A stretch of DNA of 56,573 bases from Sphingobacteriaceae bacterium (GCA_013824115.1 PNNG01000039.1:1-56573), one strand, 5' to 3'. Shown: positions 40,181 to 49,372, numbered from the stretch's first letter. The notes: a model not told the origin generated them from the letters alone. Program-made: numbers and translations.

Positions 40181-40773
40181 CAATCGGGAATTTCGATGGT
40201 GCAACCAATGGCGCGTGTGCTGCCGGCTTCAAGGGGTTTCCCGTTCAATGCAGCCACCACCACCGTATCGGCATAAAATTCAGTAATCCGCTGGCGTTTT
40301 TTACCCAAGGCGAACACCCAATTGTCGATGGCGCCACGGTAAAGCATCTTTTGGTCGTTGGTGAAAATGAATACTTCAGGAGTAACACGGGCGGCCAGGG
40401 CACGGGTAAGGGCCCAGCTGGTATCGCGGATTACTTGCACCCGCAAATCAAACTGGCGGCGAAAGCTATCTACTGCGCCGGCCGAATAATAATCACCCGG
40501 CACAACCACCAGGTGCCGCACAGCCCTGCTTGCAGTTTTTTCCTGCAGCAAATTGGCCGAAAGGCAATAATTTTCACTTAGCGGACATTCGGGTGCAAAA
40601 AAGTAGAGCACATTCAGGCTATCGAGCATCGAGCCGAGCAGCACCTCCTGGCCCTGCAGATTACGCAAGGCAATGCGCTCCAAGTCCTTCAACTCGGGCT
40701 GTTTTTCTTCTGGTCCGCAAGCGAGCAGGGCAACCGCCAGCAGCAGGCTAAAAAATATCCGAAGCTTAGTCAT
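40180..40773 (-). CDS. Redoxin (AhpC/TSA-like) lipoprotein
   Basis: A 197-residue lipoprotein: leader with LLAC, Cys19 acylated. A thioredoxin-fold core is visible (VLYFFAPECPLSENYC, TPEVFIFTNDQKMLYRGAIDNW, STRAIGCTIE). Cys in PECPLSENYC gives a CPxxxxYC arrangement instead of CxxC, and a later GC near the C-terminus could be the resolving cysteine. It probably works with the neighbouring cytochrome/copper protein, with which it overlaps by one base. It also overlaps purE by 8 bases. Confidence 0.8.
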   Translation of the reverse strand: MTKLRIFFSLLLAVALLACGPEEKQPELKDLERIALRNLQGQEVLLGSMLDSLNVLYFFAPECPLSENYCLSANLLQEKTASRAVRHLVVVPGDYYSAGAVDSFRRQFDLRVQVIRDTSWALTRALAARVTPEVFIFTNDQKMLYRGAIDNWVFALGKKRQRITEFYADTVVVAALNGKPLEAGSTRAIGCTIEIPD

Positions 40774-41290
40774 GCCCCTTCAGGAAGTCGCGCCAACCGC
40801 GTGCTTCCAGGTCGGCAGCATCGTCTAACACTTTTTCCTTGAGGCGCTCTTTGAATTCGCGCACACGTTGCATCACCACGGCATCGTGGGTGGCCACCAT
40901 CTGCGCTGCCAATATGCCGGCATTGCGGGCGCCGTTGAGGGCTACCGTAGCCACGGGCACACCGGCAGGCATTTGCAGGATCGATAAAACCGAATCCCAA
41001 CCGTCGATGCTGTTGCTCGATTTGATGGGCACACCTACCACGGGCAACGGCGTTACCGAAGCCACCATGCCAGGCAAATGGGCTGCCCCGCCGGCCCCGG
41101 CAACAATCACTTCCAAACCGCGACTGGCGGCCTTTTGGGCATAATCGACCATGCGCTCGGGTGTGCGGTGCGCCGAAACCACGGTGAGTTCGTACGGAAC
41201 ACCCAATTCTTCGAGCACAAGGGCTGCTTCTTTCATGATCGGCAAATCGGAGCTGCTGCCCATGATGATGCCTACTTTCGGTTGACTCAT
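40766..41290 (-). CDS. purE: N5-carboxyaminoimidazole ribonucleotide mutase
   Basis: A 174-residue PurE. Signature elements: IIMGSSSDLPIMKEA, VVSAHRTPERM, VIVAGAGGAAHLPGM, and GVPIKSSNSIDGWDSVLSILQMPAGVPVATV. It moves the carboxyl group of N5-CAIR to make CAIR in purine synthesis. It overlaps purK by 4 bases (ATGA), so PurK and PurE are translationally coupled. Length is normal for the class I enzyme. Confidence 0.95.
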   Translation of the reverse strand: MSQPKVGIIMGSSSDLPIMKEAALVLEELGVPYELTVVSAHRTPERMVDYAQKAASRGLEVIVAGAGGAAHLPGMVASVTPLPVVGVPIKSSNSIDGWDSVLSILQMPAGVPVATVALNGARNAGILAAQMVATHDAVVMQRVREFKERLKEKVLDDAADLEARGWRDFLKGHD

Positions 41291-42444
41291 ATGCTGATGA
41301 CTTTCAATTGTTCTCTTACCTGGGCGGCCAACTGGCGGGCATCCTCCAAATGGGGGCGCACCACCGTTACATGGCCCATCTTGCGGAAAGGCCGGGTTTG
41401 GCTTTTGCCGTAGATGTGTAAATATACACCATCGAGCGCCATCATGGCCTCGGCACCTTGGTAAAAAACGGGACCGCTGTGCCCGGGTTCGCCCACCAAA
41501 TTCACCATCACCGCCGCGCTGTGGGCCCCAGGATCGCCCAGGGGCAGGTTCAAAATGCCGCGCAAATGCTGTTCGTATTGCGAGGTGTAGCAGGCTTCGA
41601 TGGTAAAATGCCCGCTGTTGTGCGGACGCGGTGCCGCTTCATTCACCAACAATTGTCCGTCGGTGGTATAGAAAAACTCTACCGCCAACAAACCACAAAT
41701 GCCCAGTGCTTCAATGAGGCGTGCCGCCATTTTTTCGGCTTCGGCCAGCACGGCAGGCGAAAGGAAAGAGGGACAAACCACTTCTTCCACCAAATTGGCC
41801 GTGGGGTGAAATACCATTTCGCAGGCCGGAAAACACCTTACTTCACCTTGGGCGTTGCGCGCCGCAGTGACGGCAATTTCGGCGGCCATGGCGGCAGGTT
41901 GTTCGCACAAACAGGGGGTGTCGGGCAGGTCGTGGAGGTCGGCCGCGTTGTTCAAAAACTTCACGCCCTTGCCATCGTAGCCAAAGCGGGTCGATTTCCA
42001 AACGGTTGGCAGCGCCTGACTGCCGTCTGCTACCGCTGATTGCAATTCGGCGAGCCCTGCATAAAGCCTTGCCGGCGAAGTGGGAAAGCCGTTGTTGAGG
42101 TAAAATTCCTTTTGCAGGCCTTTGTCCTGAATGATGGCCAGCGCCTCCGGATCGGGATGCACCACCTTGCCTTCGGCCTTCAATTGGCGCAAGGCATCGG
42201 TATTCACATGCTCAATTTCGATGGTAATCACATCGCAGCCCCGACCAAAATCGAGCACTGTTTGGTAGTCCATCAAGCTGCCTTGCACAAATTCGTTGCA
42301 AGCAAGGGCCGAAGGAGCGTCGGCAGCAGGGTCGAGCACCCGGGTGCGGATATCGAGCCGGCGGGTGTCGTACAACAACATCTTGCCGAGCTGTCCGCCC
42401 CCCACAATGCCGAGGGTAAATGCAGAAGAAAATAAGGCTTTCAC
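41287..42444 (-). CDS. purK: N5-carboxyaminoimidazole ribonucleotide synthase
   Basis: A 385-residue ATP-grasp enzyme. The start LGIVGGGQLGKMLLYDTRR and KSTRFGYDGKGV, AVEFFYTTDGQLLVNEAAPRPHNSGHFTIEA are PurK signatures. It makes N5-CAIR from AIR, ATP and bicarbonate, ahead of PurE. The ATG at 42444 follows a weak -7-like TAACTTTA (42449-42456, minus) at the same short distance seen for other genes here. It is divergent from the tetR gene. Confidence 0.95.
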   Translation of the reverse strand: MKALFSSAFTLGIVGGGQLGKMLLYDTRRLDIRTRVLDPAADAPSALACNEFVQGSLMDYQTVLDFGRGCDVITIEIEHVNTDALRQLKAEGKVVHPDPEALAIIQDKGLQKEFYLNNGFPTSPARLYAGLAELQSAVADGSQALPTVWKSTRFGYDGKGVKFLNNAADLHDLPDTPCLCEQPAAMAAEIAVTAARNAQGEVRCFPACEMVFHPTANLVEEVVCPSFLSPAVLAEAEKMAARLIEALGICGLLAVEFFYTTDGQLLVNEAAPRPHNSGHFTIEACYTSQYEQHLRGILNLPLGDPGAHSAAVMVNLVGEPGHSGPVFYQGAEAMMALDGVYLHIYGKSQTRPFRKMGHVTVVRPHLEDARQLAAQVREQLKVISI

Positions 42445-42588
42445 GCTGTAAAGTTAGGGCAGAAGGGGGAATGTTGGGTGATGGGTCAATCCTCGTGCAG
42501 CGCTATGGATAAGATAACTTGTCCGGTTCGCTGCATCGCGGCATCATGCCTTGGCCGCAGGCAACCCACATTTAACACTTTTTTTATA

Positions 42589-42620
42589 ATGGAAACTATC
42601 TGCGGGCAAATAGTTTCCAT
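42589..42620. promoter_or_regulatory. Perfect 11-bp inverted repeat, TetR operator
   Basis: ATGGAAACTAT and ATAGTTTCCAT flank ten bases, with no mismatch. The right arm ends at the first base of the -7 box TACTTTTG (42620-42627). Binding of the adjacent TetR protein would cover the promoter of its own efflux operon. Confidence 0.72.
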
Positions 42621-42627
42621 ACTTTTG
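42620..42627 (+). promoter_or_regulatory. -7 box TACTTTTG of the efflux operon
   Basis: Exact TAnnTTTG match, 7 bases before the ATG at 42635, so the mRNA leader would be only a few bases long. It overlaps the right arm of the TetR operator by one base. Confidence 0.6.
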
Positions 42628-42634
42628 CGGCGCC

Positions 42635-43273
42635 ATGTTAGAACAAGTACACCAATTGCTCCACCGCATACGCGATCTTTTTTTTCGCTATGGCATCAAA
42701 AGCATGACCATGGACGACATTGCCCAACAGCTCGGCATGTCGAAAAAGACCATTTATGCGCATTTCCCTGATAAGAAGTCGCTGCTGAAAGCACTGATGT
42801 CGGACTTTCTCACTTGCCACTACCAGGAAGTAGTGGATGCCCAAAAAAATGCCGATAATGCCATCGACGAAATGTTCCGCATTGCCGCATTGGGCATTCA
42901 GCGCATGGACAAAATTACCCCGAGCTTCATGTTCGATCTGCGCAAATACCACGGCGATATTTGGAACCAGTTTGAGCAGTTTCGTGCCACGGCCATGTAC
43001 GAAGGCATCACCAAAAACATACGCAGGGGCATGGAAGAGGGGCTGTTCCGCCGCGACCTCGATGTGCAAGTGGTAGCCCATATGCACATGGAGCATTTGA
43101 ATTTGATTGTCGACCCTGGCCATTTCGCCGAGCTCAATAAACCCATGCGCACGGTCATGTATACCATCATGATCACCTTCACCCGTGGTTTGGCCACGCC
43201 CGAGGGCCTGCGCATCCTCGATCAGCACCTAGAAAACAACCCCATATTCGAAAATTCCAATCTCACCAATTAA
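42635..43273 (+). CDS. TetR/AcrR-family repressor of the efflux operon
   Basis: A 212-residue regulator. The N-terminal DNA-binding domain (FFRYGIKSMTMDDIAQQLGMSKKTIYAHFPDKKSLLKAL, about residues 16-54) is typical TetR; the rest is the helical ligand-binding domain. A perfect palindrome lies just upstream. It is first in the operon and its stop overlaps the tolC-like start by one base (TAATG). It presumably senses an efflux substrate and relieves repression. Confidence 0.9.
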   Translation: MLEQVHQLLHRIRDLFFRYGIKSMTMDDIAQQLGMSKKTIYAHFPDKKSLLKALMSDFLTCHYQEVVDAQKNADNAIDEMFRIAALGIQRMDKITPSFMFDLRKYHGDIWNQFEQFRATAMYEGITKNIRRGMEEGLFRRDLDVQVVAHMHMEHLNLIVDPGHFAELNKPMRTVMYTIMITFTRGLATPEGLRILDQHLENNPIFENSNLTN

Positions 43274-44622
43274 TGCAATTCAAACCTATTGCTCTATTTG
43301 GAAGCTTGCTCCTGTTGGCAGCAAGCCTTTCTGCCACGGCTCAAAGCAGTTTTACGCTGCAAGAGGCCGTTGATTATGCCATGCGCAACAATGTAAAGGC
43401 GAAAAACGCCAACATCGACGACAAAATCGCCCAGGCCAAAGTGCGTGAAATCACCACCATTGGCTTTCCCAAAGTGAATGCATCGTACGGCATCAACAAC
43501 AACTACATCATCCAAAAGGTCATCATTCCCGATGGAGCAGTTTTCGGAGGTCCTCCCGGTCAGCCCTTGGCGCTCGAGTTTCAGCCGCAATACGGTGGAA
43601 ACGCAGTGCTATCGGTGAACCAGCTTTTGTTCGATGGATCCTACATTGTAGGCTTGCAAGCGGCACGGGTGTATCGTGAATTGTCGGCCAAATCGAACGA
43701 AATGACCCAAGTAGAGGTGGCCGAAAATGTGAAAAAGGCCTATTACGGCGTGTTGGTGAACCAGGAGCGGATGCTTTTGCTCGATGCTTCCATGAAAAGC
43801 ATCGACAGCACCTTGAGCGAATTGAAAGCGCTTTATTCGAGGGGTTTCATCGAAAAAATTGATGTAGACCGATTGCAAGTTCAGCGGAATAACCTGGCGA
43901 TTGAGCGCGATAAATTCAGCCGATTCCAGGAGATTTTCGTCAATCTGCTGAAGTTTCAGATGGGTTACGATATGAATCAGCCCATCGAATTGCGCGAGAA
44001 TTTGCGGAATGTACGCTTTGAAGAAAATGTACTTGAAATGAGCAATGTAAATCCGCTCGACCGCCCTGAGATGAAATTGCTCCAAACCCAAAAGTCGGCC
44101 ACCAAGCTCGAAATCAGGAATATCCAAGCGGGTTATTTGCCTTCTATTGGCTTGCAGTTGCAGCGCGGTGCCCTGGCAGGTGCCAACGATTTCAACCGGG
44201 TACTCGATCCCAATGGCAGTTGGTTCGCTTACGGATCGATTGGAATGGGCATTAATTGGAGCTTGTTCGACAGCTTTACCAAGCGTTACCGGGTGCAGCA
44301 AAAGCAACTGGAACTTCAAAAGGTAGAAAATACCATTTACGATTTCCGCAATGCCATCAATCTGCAAGCGAGTCAGGCGCAAATCACCCTCAAAAGCAGC
44401 TATGAGAGCATGAAAAACCAGGAAATGACCTTGAAGCTCAGCGAAGAGGTGTTGAACGTAGCACGCAAAAAGTACGCTGCCGGTGTGGGCTCGAGCCTCG
44501 AGGTGATCAATGCCGAGTCGGAATTCCGCCAGGCCCAAGCCAATTACTACAATGCCGTGTACGATTTACTCATCGCCAAAGTCGACCTCCAAAAAGCCAA
44601 AGGCCAACTCTTAACCAAGTAA
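43273..44622 (+). CDS. TolC-family outer-membrane efflux protein
   Basis: A 449-residue exported protein with a leader ending ATA-QS (about residue 24). It has the two-fold outer membrane efflux domain: first repeat FTLQEAVDYAMRNNVKAKNA, long coiled helices, and the second repeat ending QAQANYYNAVYDLLIAKVDLQKAKGQL. It forms the trimeric outer-membrane channel for the RND pump. It overlaps tetR by one base. Two hairpins follow its stop before the adaptor gene. Confidence 0.92.
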   Translation: MQFKPIALFGSLLLLAASLSATAQSSFTLQEAVDYAMRNNVKAKNANIDDKIAQAKVREITTIGFPKVNASYGINNNYIIQKVIIPDGAVFGGPPGQPLALEFQPQYGGNAVLSVNQLLFDGSYIVGLQAARVYRELSAKSNEMTQVEVAENVKKAYYGVLVNQERMLLLDASMKSIDSTLSELKALYSRGFIEKIDVDRLQVQRNNLAIERDKFSRFQEIFVNLLKFQMGYDMNQPIELRENLRNVRFEENVLEMSNVNPLDRPEMKLLQTQKSATKLEIRNIQAGYLPSIGLQLQRGALAGANDFNRVLDPNGSWFAYGSIGMGINWSLFDSFTKRYRVQQKQLELQKVENTIYDFRNAINLQASQAQITLKSSYESMKNQEMTLKLSEEVLNVARKKYAAGVGSSLEVINAESEFRQAQANYYNAVYDLLIAKVDLQKAKGQLLTK

Positions 44623-44664
44623 CATCGAAACATCTTTCGATGCTCGTGGGCTCTGGCCCGCGAG
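44623..44664 (+). promoter_or_regulatory. Two consecutive hairpins between tolC and adaptor genes
   Basis: Hairpin 1: CATCGAAA/TTTCGATG around CATC (44623-44642). Hairpin 2: CTCGTGGGC/GCCCGCGAG around TCTG with one G-T pair (44643-44664). No T-tract follows either. They could act as RNA-processing or attenuation sites that adjust adaptor/pump versus channel expression, or be a dispersed repeat. A short TTGAAnn run follows at 44672. Confidence 0.5.
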
Positions 44665-44707
44665 TATCACACCTTGAACCTTGAATTTTTAAACATTGAA
44701 CCCCTAT

Positions 44708-45826
44708 ATGCGCACCACACAAATTATTGCCGGTTTGGCCCTTTTGGGCGTCATTGCCTGCAGCAAACCCAGCGCCTCCGATAAAGCCAACCGACTGGAG
44801 GAGCTTAAAAAACAACAAGCTGAGCTTTCGAACGAAATCAAAGCCCTCGAAGAAGAACTCATGGCCAAGGGCGAAATTCCCGCCTCCGGTAAATTGGTTG
44901 TAGCCACCACCATGGAGGCTGCTCCTTTTCAGACCTACCTCGAAGTACAAGGCCGGGTAGATGCCCGCGAGAACATCGATGTGTCGGCCGAAGGCATGGG
45001 GGTTGTTCGTAAAATCAATGTCACCGTGGGGCAGCAAGTGGCCAAAGGTGCCGTGCTTGCCGAACTCGATAATGAACTCTACACCAAGCCGCTCGATGAA
45101 CTGAAAACCCAACTCGAATTTGCCAAAACCGTTTTCGCCAAGCAGAAGAGCCTGTGGGACGAAGGCATTGGTACCGAATTGCAATACCTTCAGGCCAAAA
45201 ACCAAAAGGAAAGCCTCGAAAAGCGCTTGGCCAGTTTGCTCACCCAGTTAGACAAAACCCGCATTGTTGCGCCTGTGAGCGGCACCGTGGATGAGGTGAT
45301 GGTGAAACTGGGACAACAAATAGCGCCGGGCATGCCCACTTTCCGCGTGGTGAACTACAACGATATGCGGGTAGTGGCCGACCTGGCCGAATCGAACATT
45401 GCCAAAGTAAAATTGGGCGATGCGGTGAAATTGTATTTCAAAGATTACGACCGCGAAGAAACAGCCAAACTGTCGCATGTGGCCAAGAGCATTAACCTCA
45501 TCAACCGTACTTTCAGGGTAGAGGCCAATCTCAATACCAGCGGAAAGACCTACAATCCGAATATGGTAGTGGTGATGCGCATCAACGATTTTAGTGTTGA
45601 CTCGGCCCTCACGGTGCCCATCAATGTCATCCAGCGCTCCGAGCAAGGCAGCTTCCTCATGGTGGCCGAAAAGCAAGGCAAGCAAATGTTGTCCCGCAAG
45701 CGCTATGTAACCGTGGGTCGTACGTATGCCTCACAAGCCCAAATCACAGACGGCTTAAAGGCAGGTGACCAAGTAATCACAGTAGGTTACAACGATTTGA
45801 ACGACGGACAAGAGATTCGTTTCTAA
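44708..45826 (+). CDS. RND efflux periplasmic adaptor lipoprotein
   Basis: A 372-residue membrane-fusion protein, lipid-anchored at Cys18 (VIAC). A short coiled-coil (LEELKKQQAELSNEIKALEEEL) leads to the barrel-sandwich (lipoyl-like) domain (VDARENIDVSAEGMGVVRKINVTVGQQVAKGAVLAELD, and IVAPVSGTVDEVMVKLGQQIAPG), a hairpin helix, and a beta-barrel end. It links the RND pump to TolC. The ATG at 44708 is better than the TTG four codons earlier, because the leader then starts MRTTQIIAG. The gap to the pump gene is 15 bases. Confidence 0.92.
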   Translation: MRTTQIIAGLALLGVIACSKPSASDKANRLEELKKQQAELSNEIKALEEELMAKGEIPASGKLVVATTMEAAPFQTYLEVQGRVDARENIDVSAEGMGVVRKINVTVGQQVAKGAVLAELDNELYTKPLDELKTQLEFAKTVFAKQKSLWDEGIGTELQYLQAKNQKESLEKRLASLLTQLDKTRIVAPVSGTVDEVMVKLGQQIAPGMPTFRVVNYNDMRVVADLAESNIAKVKLGDAVKLYFKDYDREETAKLSHVAKSINLINRTFRVEANLNTSGKTYNPNMVVVMRINDFSVDSALTVPINVIQRSEQGSFLMVAEKQGKQMLSRKRYVTVGRTYASQAQITDGLKAGDQVITVGYNDLNDGQEIRF

Positions 45827-45841
45827 GCAAAAACAGCCAAA

Positions 45842-48800
45842 ATGAGCGATTTAAAGCCATTCAAAGAATTTAAGCCCACCAGCTGGGCCATCGACAATAA
45901 GGTTACCATCTTTATTCTGTCGATCATCGTTACGCTGGCGGGTATTTCGGTGTACAACTCCATTCCCAAGGAGCAGTTCCCCGAAATTGTGATCCCCACC
46001 ATTTACGTAAGCACGGTGTACCCCGGCACTTCGCCTGCCGACATGGAGAACCTGGTGACCAAGCCCATCGAAAAAGAAATCAAGGGCATTTCGGGCATCA
46101 AAAAACTCACTTCCAACTCGTTGCAAGACTTTTCGAACGTGATTGTGGAGTTTGGTACCGATGTAAATGTGGCCGAAGCCAAGCAGAAGGTGAAAGATGC
46201 GGTTGACAAAGCCCGCAGTGAGTTGCCCAATGATTTGCCTCGCGACCCCACGGTTTTGGAAATCGACCTCTCGGAAATCCCCATCATGTACATCAACCTC
46301 AGTGGCAACATTGAGCTGGCCCGTTTGAAAGACTATGCCGAAGATGTGAAAGACCTGGTAGAAGGCGTTCAAACCGTGAACCGGGTGGATGTGGTAGGTG
46401 CCCTTGAGCGCGAAGTGCAGGTAGATGTAGATATGTACCAGATGCAGGTGGCCAAAATCACCATGGACGACATTGAACGCGCCATCAAGTACGAAAACAT
46501 GACCATTTCGGGCGGAAGCATCAATACCGGCGAAATGAAGCGTGCCATCCGCGTGGTGGGTGAATTCAAAAAAGTAAGCGAGCTCGAAAACATCATCATT
46601 ACCAGCATGCCCGGGGCTACGGTTTACCTGAAAGACATTGCCAGGGTAACCGACGGCTTCAAGGAAATGGAATCGTTCGCCCGTTTGAATGGCGAAAACG
46701 TAATTACCCTCAATGTGATCAAACGTTCGGGTGAGAACCTCATTTCTACAGCCGATGATATCCGTGCGCTGCTCGACGAGCAGAAAAGCAAGCTGCCGCA
46801 GAACCTCAAAATCACCATCACGGGCGACCAAAGTACTTTTACCCGTACCACGGTGCACGACCTTACCAATACCATTATCATTGGATTTATCCTCGTGACG
46901 CTGGTATTGATGTTCTTCATGGGTACCACCAACGCCATGTTCGTGGGTTTATCGGTACCGCTTTCGAGCTTCCTCGCCTTCTTGTTCATGCCGAGTATCG
47001 ATTTCACCATGAATATGATTGTGCTATTCTCGCTCCTCATGGCCTTGGGCGTGGTGGTCGACGATGCTATTGTGGTAGTTGAAAATACGCACCGTTTGTT
47101 TGCCAACGGTCGCCGCCGCATCGACAAAGCTGCGAAGATGGCCGCTGGTGAAATTTTCCTTCCCGTTTTGGCAGGTACCCTCACCACCATTGCGCCTTTT
47201 TTGCCTTTGGCTTTCTGGGACGGTGTGGTAGGCAAGTTCATGTTCTTCTTGCCCATTACGCTCATTTTAACGCTTTTGGCATCCTTGGTGGTGGCTTACA
47301 TCATCAATCCGGTTTTCGCCGTGCAGTTTATGAAGCCCGAACATACCAACGTAAGCGAGGAGCAAAAACGCCGCAAAAAGCGCAGCCTTCAACTCATCTC
47401 CTTGGGCTTTGCTGCAGCTGCCGTGATGGCCTATCTGCTAGGTTCGTTTGGCATGGGCAATTTCTTGGTATTCATCATTGGTTTGCTGTGGTTCAACCGC
47501 TATGTGATTACGCCTACCATCCTCAATTTCCAAGAGAAACGTTGGCCCAAGGTCCAAGGTGCGTATGAGCGTTTGTTGCGCTGGGCGTTGACAGGTAAAA
47601 ATCCAAGTTGGATCATGTTTGGAACCCTGGTCGTTTTTGTAGGCACCATGTTCCTTACTGTTTTTGCTGCCAAGGTAGGTCGTTTGAAAGTCGACTTTTT
47701 CCCCTCGGGTGAACCTAATTTTGTATATGCCTTTATCAGCACGCCTGTGGGCTCCGACCAAACCTATACCGACAGCATCACGCGTGTGGTAGAAGGCAAG
47801 GTGATGGAAGTGATTGGCAAAGATAATCCACTGGTGGAATCGGTAATTGCCAACGTAACTATTGGCGCTGGCGATCCGATGGCAGGCGACCGGGCTGCTG
47901 CTCCCAACAAGGGCAAGGTAACAGTGGCCTTTGTTGAATTCGCGAAACGCAATGGCGAAAGTACTGCTCCGGTGTTGGATAAAATCCGCAATTCGGTGAA
48001 GGGACTCCCAGGCGTAGAAATCACCGTTGACAAAGAGCGCAATGGTCCGCCCACCGGCAAACCCATCAACATTGAAGTGGCTGGCGACGATTTTCTGGTC
48101 TTGGGTGCCACAGCTACCGGCTTGAAGCGCTACCTCGATTCGCTCGATATTCCGGGTGTAGAAGAACTCAAAAGCGACCTCGAAGCCAGCAAGCCTGAGT
48201 TGATTATTTCGGTGGATAGGGAGCGTGCCCAGCGCGAAGGCATCAGCACCGCACAAATTGGCAGTGAAATCCGTGCAGCGGTGTTTGGCAAAGAAGTGAG
48301 CAAATTCCGCGATGCCAACGACGAGGTGCCCATTCAGTTGCGCTACGACGAGGTAAACCGCAAAGATGTTGATCGCTTGATCAATGCCCGCATTACCTTC
48401 CGCGATATGAATTCAGGGGGTGCGATTCGCCAAATTCCGTTGTCGTCGGTTGCCAAAATCGAATACACCAACAGCTATGGTTCTATCAAACGCAAAAACC
48501 AAAAGCGTGTGGTAACCATCAGTTCCAACGTACTCAGCGGCTATACAGCCAATCAGGTGGTGGCCAATATCAACAAGGCCATTTCGGGTTATCCGGTGCC
48601 CGAGGGCTATACCGTAGCCATGACGGGTGAACAAGAGGAGCAAGCCGAATCGGGCCGCTTTTTGTCGAATGCCATGTTGATCAGCGTAGGTTTGATTTTC
48701 ATCATCCTCATGATTCAGTTCAACAGCATCAACAAAACACTAATCATTCTGTCGGAGATTGTGTTGAGCATCATTGGGGTATTGTTGGGCTTCATCATCA

Positions 48801-49252
48801 CAGGCATGAACATGTCGGTGGTGATGTCGGGCATTGGCATTGTAGCCTTGGCAGGTATCGTGGTGAAAAACGGTATTCTCATTGTGGAATACATCGATGT
48901 GCTGCTTGAAAAACCGGGCACTTCGCTCAAAGAAGCCATCATTCAGGCAGGTAAAATTCGCATGACACCGGTTATGTTGACCGCCTTGTCGACCATTTTA
49001 GGCCTTATTCCGTTGGCCGTTGGTTTGAACATCGACTTCGGAAAGTTGTTTACGGAGCTGAATCCACACCTGTTTTTTGGTGGCGACAGCGTAGCTTTCT
49101 TTGGGCCTTTGAGTTGGACTATTATCTTTGGACTTGCATTTGCCACTTTTTTGACCTTGGTATTGGTTCCGGCCATGTACTATGTAAGTTACCGCAATCA
49201 AATTCGAAGAAAATTTCTTTTGCGGAAACTAAAGCGTTTGGTCATGCGTTAA
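45842..49252 (+). CDS. RND efflux transporter permease
   Basis: A 1136-residue inner-membrane proton-driven pump of the AcrB/HAE1 class. Features: N-terminal helix (KVTIFILSIIVTLAGISVYNSIPKEQFPEI), a proton-relay helix with VVDDAIVVVEN, and a second half with the matching helices (LIFIILMIQFNSI..., LAGIVVKNGILIVEYIDV). It is about 90 residues longer than classical AcrB; extra sequence around residues 500-580 adds two hydrophobic segments (LISLGFAAAAVMAYLL, FLVFIIGLLWFNRYV) joined by a basic stretch. Its substrate is not readable. It is the last gene of the operon. Confidence 0.92.
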   Translation: MSDLKPFKEFKPTSWAIDNKVTIFILSIIVTLAGISVYNSIPKEQFPEIVIPTIYVSTVYPGTSPADMENLVTKPIEKEIKGISGIKKLTSNSLQDFSNVIVEFGTDVNVAEAKQKVKDAVDKARSELPNDLPRDPTVLEIDLSEIPIMYINLSGNIELARLKDYAEDVKDLVEGVQTVNRVDVVGALEREVQVDVDMYQMQVAKITMDDIERAIKYENMTISGGSINTGEMKRAIRVVGEFKKVSELENIIITSMPGATVYLKDIARVTDGFKEMESFARLNGENVITLNVIKRSGENLISTADDIRALLDEQKSKLPQNLKITITGDQSTFTRTTVHDLTNTIIIGFILVTLVLMFFMGTTNAMFVGLSVPLSSFLAFLFMPSIDFTMNMIVLFSLLMALGVVVDDAIVVVENTHRLFANGRRRIDKAAKMAAGEIFLPVLAGTLTTIAPFLPLAFWDGVVGKFMFFLPITLILTLLASLVVAYIINPVFAVQFMKPEHTNVSEEQKRRKKRSLQLISLGFAAAAVMAYLLGSFGMGNFLVFIIGLLWFNRYVITPTILNFQEKRWPKVQGAYERLLRWALTGKNPSWIMFGTLVVFVGTMFLTVFAAKVGRLKVDFFPSGEPNFVYAFISTPVGSDQTYTDSITRVVEGKVMEVIGKDNPLVESVIANVTIGAGDPMAGDRAAAPNKGKVTVAFVEFAKRNGESTAPVLDKIRNSVKGLPGVEITVDKERNGPPTGKPINIEVAGDDFLVLGATATGLKRYLDSLDIPGVEELKSDLEASKPELIISVDRERAQREGISTAQIGSEIRAAVFGKEVSKFRDANDEVPIQLRYDEVNRKDVDRLINARITFRDMNSGGAIRQIPLSSVAKIEYTNSYGSIKRKNQKRVVTISSNVLSGYTANQVVANINKAISGYPVPEGYTVAMTGEQEEQAESGRFLSNAMLISVGLIFIILMIQFNSINKTLIILSEIVLSIIGVLLGFIITGMNMSVVMSGIGIVALAGIVVKNGILIVEYIDVLLEKPGTSLKEAIIQAGKIRMTPVMLTALSTILGLIPLAVGLNIDFGKLFTELNPHLFFGGDSVAFFGPLSWTIIFGLAFATFLTLVLVPAMYYVSYRNQIRRKFLLRKLKRLVMR

Positions 49253-49372
49253 AAGACTCAGACATACCGACGATAAGTTGGTAGTTTTTCATAGGTTTAG
49301 TTTGGTTGACCCCTGGACTGAGAAGTTCGGGGGTTCTTTTTTTGATAGGTTCAAGGTGGAGCATAGCGACAT

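Noticed and set aside
43609..44538. 309-codon minus frame opposite the TolC-family gene
   Set aside because: The plus-strand protein has clear family motifs; the minus product has none.
45851..46858. 335-codon minus frame opposite the RND gene
   Set aside because: Shadow of the RND permease; His/Phe-rich with no domain.
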